A stretch of DNA of 64,000 nt from Acidobacteriota bacterium (GTDB lineage Bacteria > Acidobacteriota > Terriglobia > Acidiferrales > UBA7541), in NCBI GenBank assembly GCA_003225315.1, contig QHZD01000025.1, forward strand, positions 59,818-123,817. Reading direction: 5' to 3'. This document shows positions 60,939 to 64,000 of the stretch, in pieces (the stretch's first letter is position 1; the number at the start of each line of letters is the position of its first letter). Position numbers and translations under genes: made by a program. The notes beneath the pieces were generated by a model. That model saw only the letters and a list, made by a program, of their open reading frames with translations, was not told the DNA's origin and searched no databases.

Positions 60939-62081
60939 ATGAACTCCCGGCGAAACATTATCTTCGTTTCCATCATTCTCATTGCCAGTCTTGCTGCGCT
61001 CATCGTTTGGCCGCGTGCTGCGATGACGCACCAGGACCAAGCTCCACAGAAACAAGAGACGCCGACGATCGACGAATATCAGCCGAAGTCCACGCTTGTC
61101 ACCAAGGAACACAGAGTCGAGCGGGCCAAATTCCCGTTCATCGATATTCACAGCCATCATTGGAATCCCACTCCAGGAGAAGTGGACCGGCTTGTCAGAG
61201 AGATGGACACGATCAATCTGCGCGTCATGGTGAATCTCAGCGGGGGAACGGGAGAACAGCTGAAGAATACTGTGGCGGCAATGAAGGGGCGCTACCCTGA
61301 TCGATTCGTCGTTTTCGCAAACATGAGTTACGACGATTTGAATACGCCGGGATTTGGGAAGCGTGTCACAGCACGGCTGGAACAAGACGTCAAGAACGGC
61401 GCGCAAGGACTGAAAATCTTCAAGAATTTCGGAATGGATTTGAAATATGCGAACGGTGAGCGCGTGCACGTGGACGATCCGGAGTTTGACGCCGTCTTTG
61501 AGAAATGCGCGGAACTGAAGCTCCCCGTGCTGATTCACGTGGCGGAGCCTTCCGCATTTTTTGATCCGTGGGACTACCACAACGAGCGCTGGGAGGAGTT
61601 GAAGGAATTTCCCGGGCGGGCGCGGCCGCCTGCGAAGTATCCGCCGTTTGAGACGCTGATGACGGAGAGGGATCATCTGTTTGCAAAGCACCCCAGGACG
61701 AATTTCATCGCGGCGCATCTGGGGTTTCACGGAAACGATCTGGAGCGGCTGGGGAAAACTCTCGATTCGCTCCCGAACATGTACGTAGACATCGCCGCGG
61801 TGCTGGCGGAGCTGGGGCGGCAACCCTATTCGGCGCACGATTTTCTGGTGAAATACCAGGACCGCGTGCTGATGGGGAAAGACATCTACGAGGTGAACGA
61901 ATACAAATGGTATTTCCGCGCGCTCGAAACACGGGACGAATACTTCGAGTATTATCGCAAGCGCCATGCGTTCTGGCGTATTTACGGTTTCCAGGTTCCC
62001 GACGAAGTTCTGAAAAAGGTGTATTACAAGAATGCATTGAAACTGGTGCCGGGGATTGACGCGAATGCGTTCCCAGAGTGA
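60939..62081 (+). CDS. Membrane-anchored amidohydrolase-2 family protein
   Basis: 380 residues; SD AAGGGG precedes ATG 60939. A TM anchor (IIFVSIILIASLAALIVW) is followed by a TIM-barrel amidohydrolase with metal ligands DIHSHHW, Lys/His LIHVAEP, AAHLGFHGNDLERL and MGKD. It is of the ACMSD/amidohydrolase-2 type. The anchor places a usually cytoplasmic enzyme outside the cytoplasm. Substrate unknown. Confidence 0.85.
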   Translation: MNSRRNIIFVSIILIASLAALIVWPRAAMTHQDQAPQKQETPTIDEYQPKSTLVTKEHRVERAKFPFIDIHSHHWNPTPGEVDRLVREMDTINLRVMVNLSGGTGEQLKNTVAAMKGRYPDRFVVFANMSYDDLNTPGFGKRVTARLEQDVKNGAQGLKIFKNFGMDLKYANGERVHVDDPEFDAVFEKCAELKLPVLIHVAEPSAFFDPWDYHNERWEELKEFPGRARPPAKYPPFETLMTERDHLFAKHPRTNFIAAHLGFHGNDLERLGKTLDSLPNMYVDIAAVLAELGRQPYSAHDFLVKYQDRVLMGKDIYEVNEYKWYFRALETRDEYFEYYRKRHAFWRIYGFQVPDEVLKKVYYKNALKLVPGIDANAFPE

Positions 62082-62190
62082 AAGGACTAGGACCCGAGGG
62101 GTCCGAGGCTTTAGTGGACTTGCGCTTCAATCCTGAATCATCTAGAATAACAATCTAGGTGGATTGAAGTCAGCGTAGGAGGTGCCCGTC

Positions 62191-62427
62191 ATGCGCAGAG
62201 TCGGACTATTTGAGGCGAAACAAAAGCTTTCTGAACTGGTCGAACGGGCGTCGCGCGGTGAACGGATCGGGATTACGAGGAGGGGGAAGCTCGCGGCGCA
62301 AATTGTTCCCGCAGAAGAAGAGGTGGATCTCAAGAAAGTGTTTGCAAGGATGGATGAAATCAGGAAGCGAGCCAAGAAGGTGCCTGGAGTAACTGTAAAA
62401 AGCCTGATTGAAGAAGGGCGCATGTGA
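62191..62427 (+). CDS. vapB: Phd/YefM-family antitoxin (VapB-like)
   Basis: 78 residues from ATG 62191 (AGGAGG, 9 nt upstream); GTG 62182 is possible. Starts MRRVGLFEAKQKLSELVERASRGERIGITRRGKLAAQIVP, the Phd/YefM DNA-binding fold, followed by a toxin-binding tail. Overlaps vapC by four bases (ATGTGA). It likely represses its own promoter and neutralises the toxin. Confidence 0.88.
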   Translation: MRRVGLFEAKQKLSELVERASRGERIGITRRGKLAAQIVPAEEEVDLKKVFARMDEIRKRAKKVPGVTVKSLIEEGRM

Positions 62428-62849
62428 GCCGTTTTGTCCTCGACGCTTCGGTGTCAGCTGGATGGATCATTCCGGATAAGTTGTCAGATTATGCGATTCA
62501 AGTGAGGCAGCGACTTGTTGAAACGGAGCGAGCGCTGGTGCCGGGGTTGTGGGCCATTGACATGGCGAACGTGCTGGCAAAAGCGGTGCGGCACGGAACT
62601 CTTTCGGCGAACGATGCCGAACAGGCGTTGGGTCAGTTACAAATCCTCTTGATTCCAGGTCGGACGATTGACATGGAATTGACGACACCATCTGTGTGGC
62701 AGGTGTACGATGCGGCATGGAAGTACCAACTGTCAGCGTATGACGCCTGCTATTTGGAACTTGCTTATCGAGAGGGGTTGCCGCTGGCAACACTGGACAA
62801 GGGGCTGCGCGCAGCGGCCACAAAAGCAGGAGTAGCGCTATTGAAATAG
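62424..62849 (+). CDS. vapC: VapC-family PIN-domain toxin
   Basis: 141 residues from GTG 62424. PIN acidic residues: D7 (LDASVSAGW), D46 in AIDMANVL where Glu is usual, D107 (SAYDACYLELA) and D125 (ATLDKGL). It should be a Mg-dependent RNase that cleaves tRNA or rRNA and slows growth. It sits 105 bp before the rrn promoter. Confidence 0.9.
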   Translation: MSRFVLDASVSAGWIIPDKLSDYAIQVRQRLVETERALVPGLWAIDMANVLAKAVRHGTLSANDAEQALGQLQILLIPGRTIDMELTTPSVWQVYDAAWKYQLSAYDACYLELAYREGLPLATLDKGLRAAATKAGVALLK

Positions 62850-62953
62850 GTTTAGCGAGACCATGGCAAAGTTCATGGCTTCCGCTCCCGCGCCACTCTG
62901 CCTTTTTGCACAGAAAGGCACAGGGAGGGGCAAAAAATAGTTATTACCGGGGC

Positions 62954-62981
62954 TTGACGGAATCAGAAAAGCTGGTATAGT
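62954..62981 (+). promoter_or_regulatory. Promoter of the 23S rRNA transcript
   Basis: TTGACG (62954-62959), a 16-nt spacer and TATAGT (62976-62981). Strong sigma-70-like promoter; start near 62988. It is the only strong plus-strand promoter found between vapC and 23S. Confidence 0.6.
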
Positions 62982-62987
62982 TACAAA

Positions 62988-63163
62988 TGGCCCGGGGGTT
63001 CCAGGAATCGCCCGGTGTGATTAGGGGCATCACAGTCGGATTTGAAAGTCCGTTTCGATCCTAAGTGAGGTTCTTTACGAATACTGGTTAGAAAGATGTC
63101 GAGCTTCGCGTGGAGCCACCCAAGTGTGGGTGGCTGTACCCGGTGCTCGACGCCGGGTTTTTT
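62988..63163 (+). ncRNA. Structured rrn leader with boxA-like site and a switchable terminator
   Basis: Contains hairpin TGTGAT/ATCACA (63017-63033), boxA-like GTTCTTTACGAA (63070-63081), AGCCACCC/GGGTGGCT hairpin, and a terminator ACCCGG/CCGGGT with T6 (63138-63163). GTCGAGC (63098-63104) pairs with GCTCGAC (63145-63151), which lies in the terminator loop and encloses its left arm, so the two cannot form together. Could also be an independent small RNA ending at 63163. Confidence 0.45.
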
Positions 63164-63780
63164 ATTTTGCGTTAGTGATTAGTGGCAAGTGACGAGTGGT
63201 GAATTTCCGCAAGGGAATTCCGAAGCAAGTCGCAGGGCAACTAAAACACGAAGCAAAAACTCAGCGGAAGCTGGGGTAAGCAGAGCTGGAAGGCAAGGCT
63301 GCGCCGCCGGGTTTCAGGGTTTTTACCTACGAATCCTGACCAAGTGAATGTGGCCGGGTAAGTCCCACCAGACAAAGTCCCAAAGCCATTATTTGGGGTA
63401 CCCGCCATGCGGCGGTGCGGGACATTCCGATGGACTCGGAATAAAAGTTCTTTGACAACAGAAAGGCTGGCAAGTCCACGCCGATAACCCGCGACCCGAT
63501 TACGGTCGGGCGGGGTGCCATGGTGTGGATTACATACAAGTTTGCTCAAGTCGAGCAAAACTGTGGAAGAAAAGGCGGCTTATTCAATCGTTTGAGGATC
63601 GTAGAAACGAAAGCCTGCTTCAGTTTTCTTAGTCACCCTTCAAGGTGGCCGGACGTTCCGTGATGCCCATGCCTGGGCTAGCGGAGTGCTGAGGCGAGGA
63701 TGTATGGAGCTACGAAAATCAAAACGTCGAAGTTGCGTTTCGCAAGGAACAAGACCAAGACGGCTTGAGTAAGTTTTATG
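63164..63780 (+). other. Leader/spacer upstream of 23S rRNA
   Basis: About 615 nt with hairpins (for example GAATTTCC-GCAA-GGGAATTC at 63200-63219) and the boxB-boxA site, but no tRNA and no 16S 3' end. Short ORFs here are not credible genes. Confidence 0.6.
63424..63460 (+). promoter_or_regulatory. boxB-boxA type antitermination site ahead of 23S
   Basis: Hairpin ATTCCGA-tggac-TCGGAAT (63424-63442) directly followed by GTTCTTTGACAAC (63447-63459), close to the rrn boxA TGCTCTTTAACA bound by NusB/NusE. Such sites precede rRNA genes. The 320 nt after it up to 23S have no gene. Confidence 0.6.

Positions 63781-64000
<220 letters not shown>

Noticed and set aside
63030..63075. tRNA-like GTTTCGATCC segment
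   Set aside because: No acceptor or anticodon arm can be formed; it is part of the rrn leader.

Overview
The window looks like chromosomal DNA of a free-living acidobacterium (Acidobacteriota, Koribacter/Terriglobus-like). This is an inference from the gene families and the fairly high G+C, not a search result. Families typical of that phylum include secreted S9 and CocE hydrolases, a PTPS-related membrane protein, a PilZ-TonB fusion, a choice-of-anchor P / post-COAP-1 pair and many short lipoprotein-like or secreted proteins of unknown role. No transposase, integrase, prophage or CRISPR array is visible. The only accessory-like unit is a VapBC-type toxin-antitoxin pair.

Layout. 1-13 kb: a partial PQQ dehydrogenase at the left edge, a BNR/Asp-box secreted protein, an M20 peptidase, an ABC ATPase, a strong candidate for a 6S-like small RNA with its own promoter and terminator (5504-5680, minus), a flippase-like membrane protein, pterin dehydratase, a diaminopentanoate-dehydrogenase-like enzyme, an MBL hydrolase, an FAD oxidoreductase and a MASE1-GGDEF cyclase. 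13-26.5 kb: DoxX, a PilZ-TM-TonB protein, a 3-hydroxyisobutyrate dehydrogenase relative, an alpha/beta hydrolase broken by one frameshift and one stop codon, an S9 peptidase, a large membrane protein, a DUF711 protein with a signal peptide and glutaryl-CoA dehydrogenase. 27-31.2 kb: a type IV minor-pilin cassette (FimT/GspH, PilV, PilW, PilX, coiled-coil protein) behind a possible sigma-54 promoter. 31.3-34 kb: HAD phosphatase, ADP-ribosylglycohydrolase and an RGG-rich secreted protein.

34-40.3 kb holds an ATP synthase operon (b', b, delta, alpha, gamma, beta, epsilon) without subunits a and c. It is preceded by a near-consensus extended -10 promoter and a leader of competing hairpins. 40.3-48.1 kb: mycoredoxin-like protein, NagA, small secreted proteins, a zinc-finger anti-sigma-like protein, HtpX-like protease, and an hsp20-clpB heat-shock unit split by an intrinsic terminator. 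48.4-55.4 kb: QueA, a phosphoesterase, a PD-(D/E)XK-like protein, a STAS protein, and an HNH-ComF-DksA group read leftward. 55.8-62.1 kb: a pair of secreted proteins with anchor-type domains, a CocE/NonD hydrolase, a HEXXH protein and a membrane-anchored amidohydrolase.

The right end (62.95-64.0 kb) is a promoter, a structured leader with two boxA-like elements and a terminator, and then the first ~220 nt of a 23S rRNA gene. The 16S rRNA gene and tRNA spacer expected just upstream are absent: the preceding genes are vapB and vapC. This suggests an unlinked rRNA arrangement. It and the small RNA candidates are the most interesting features here.
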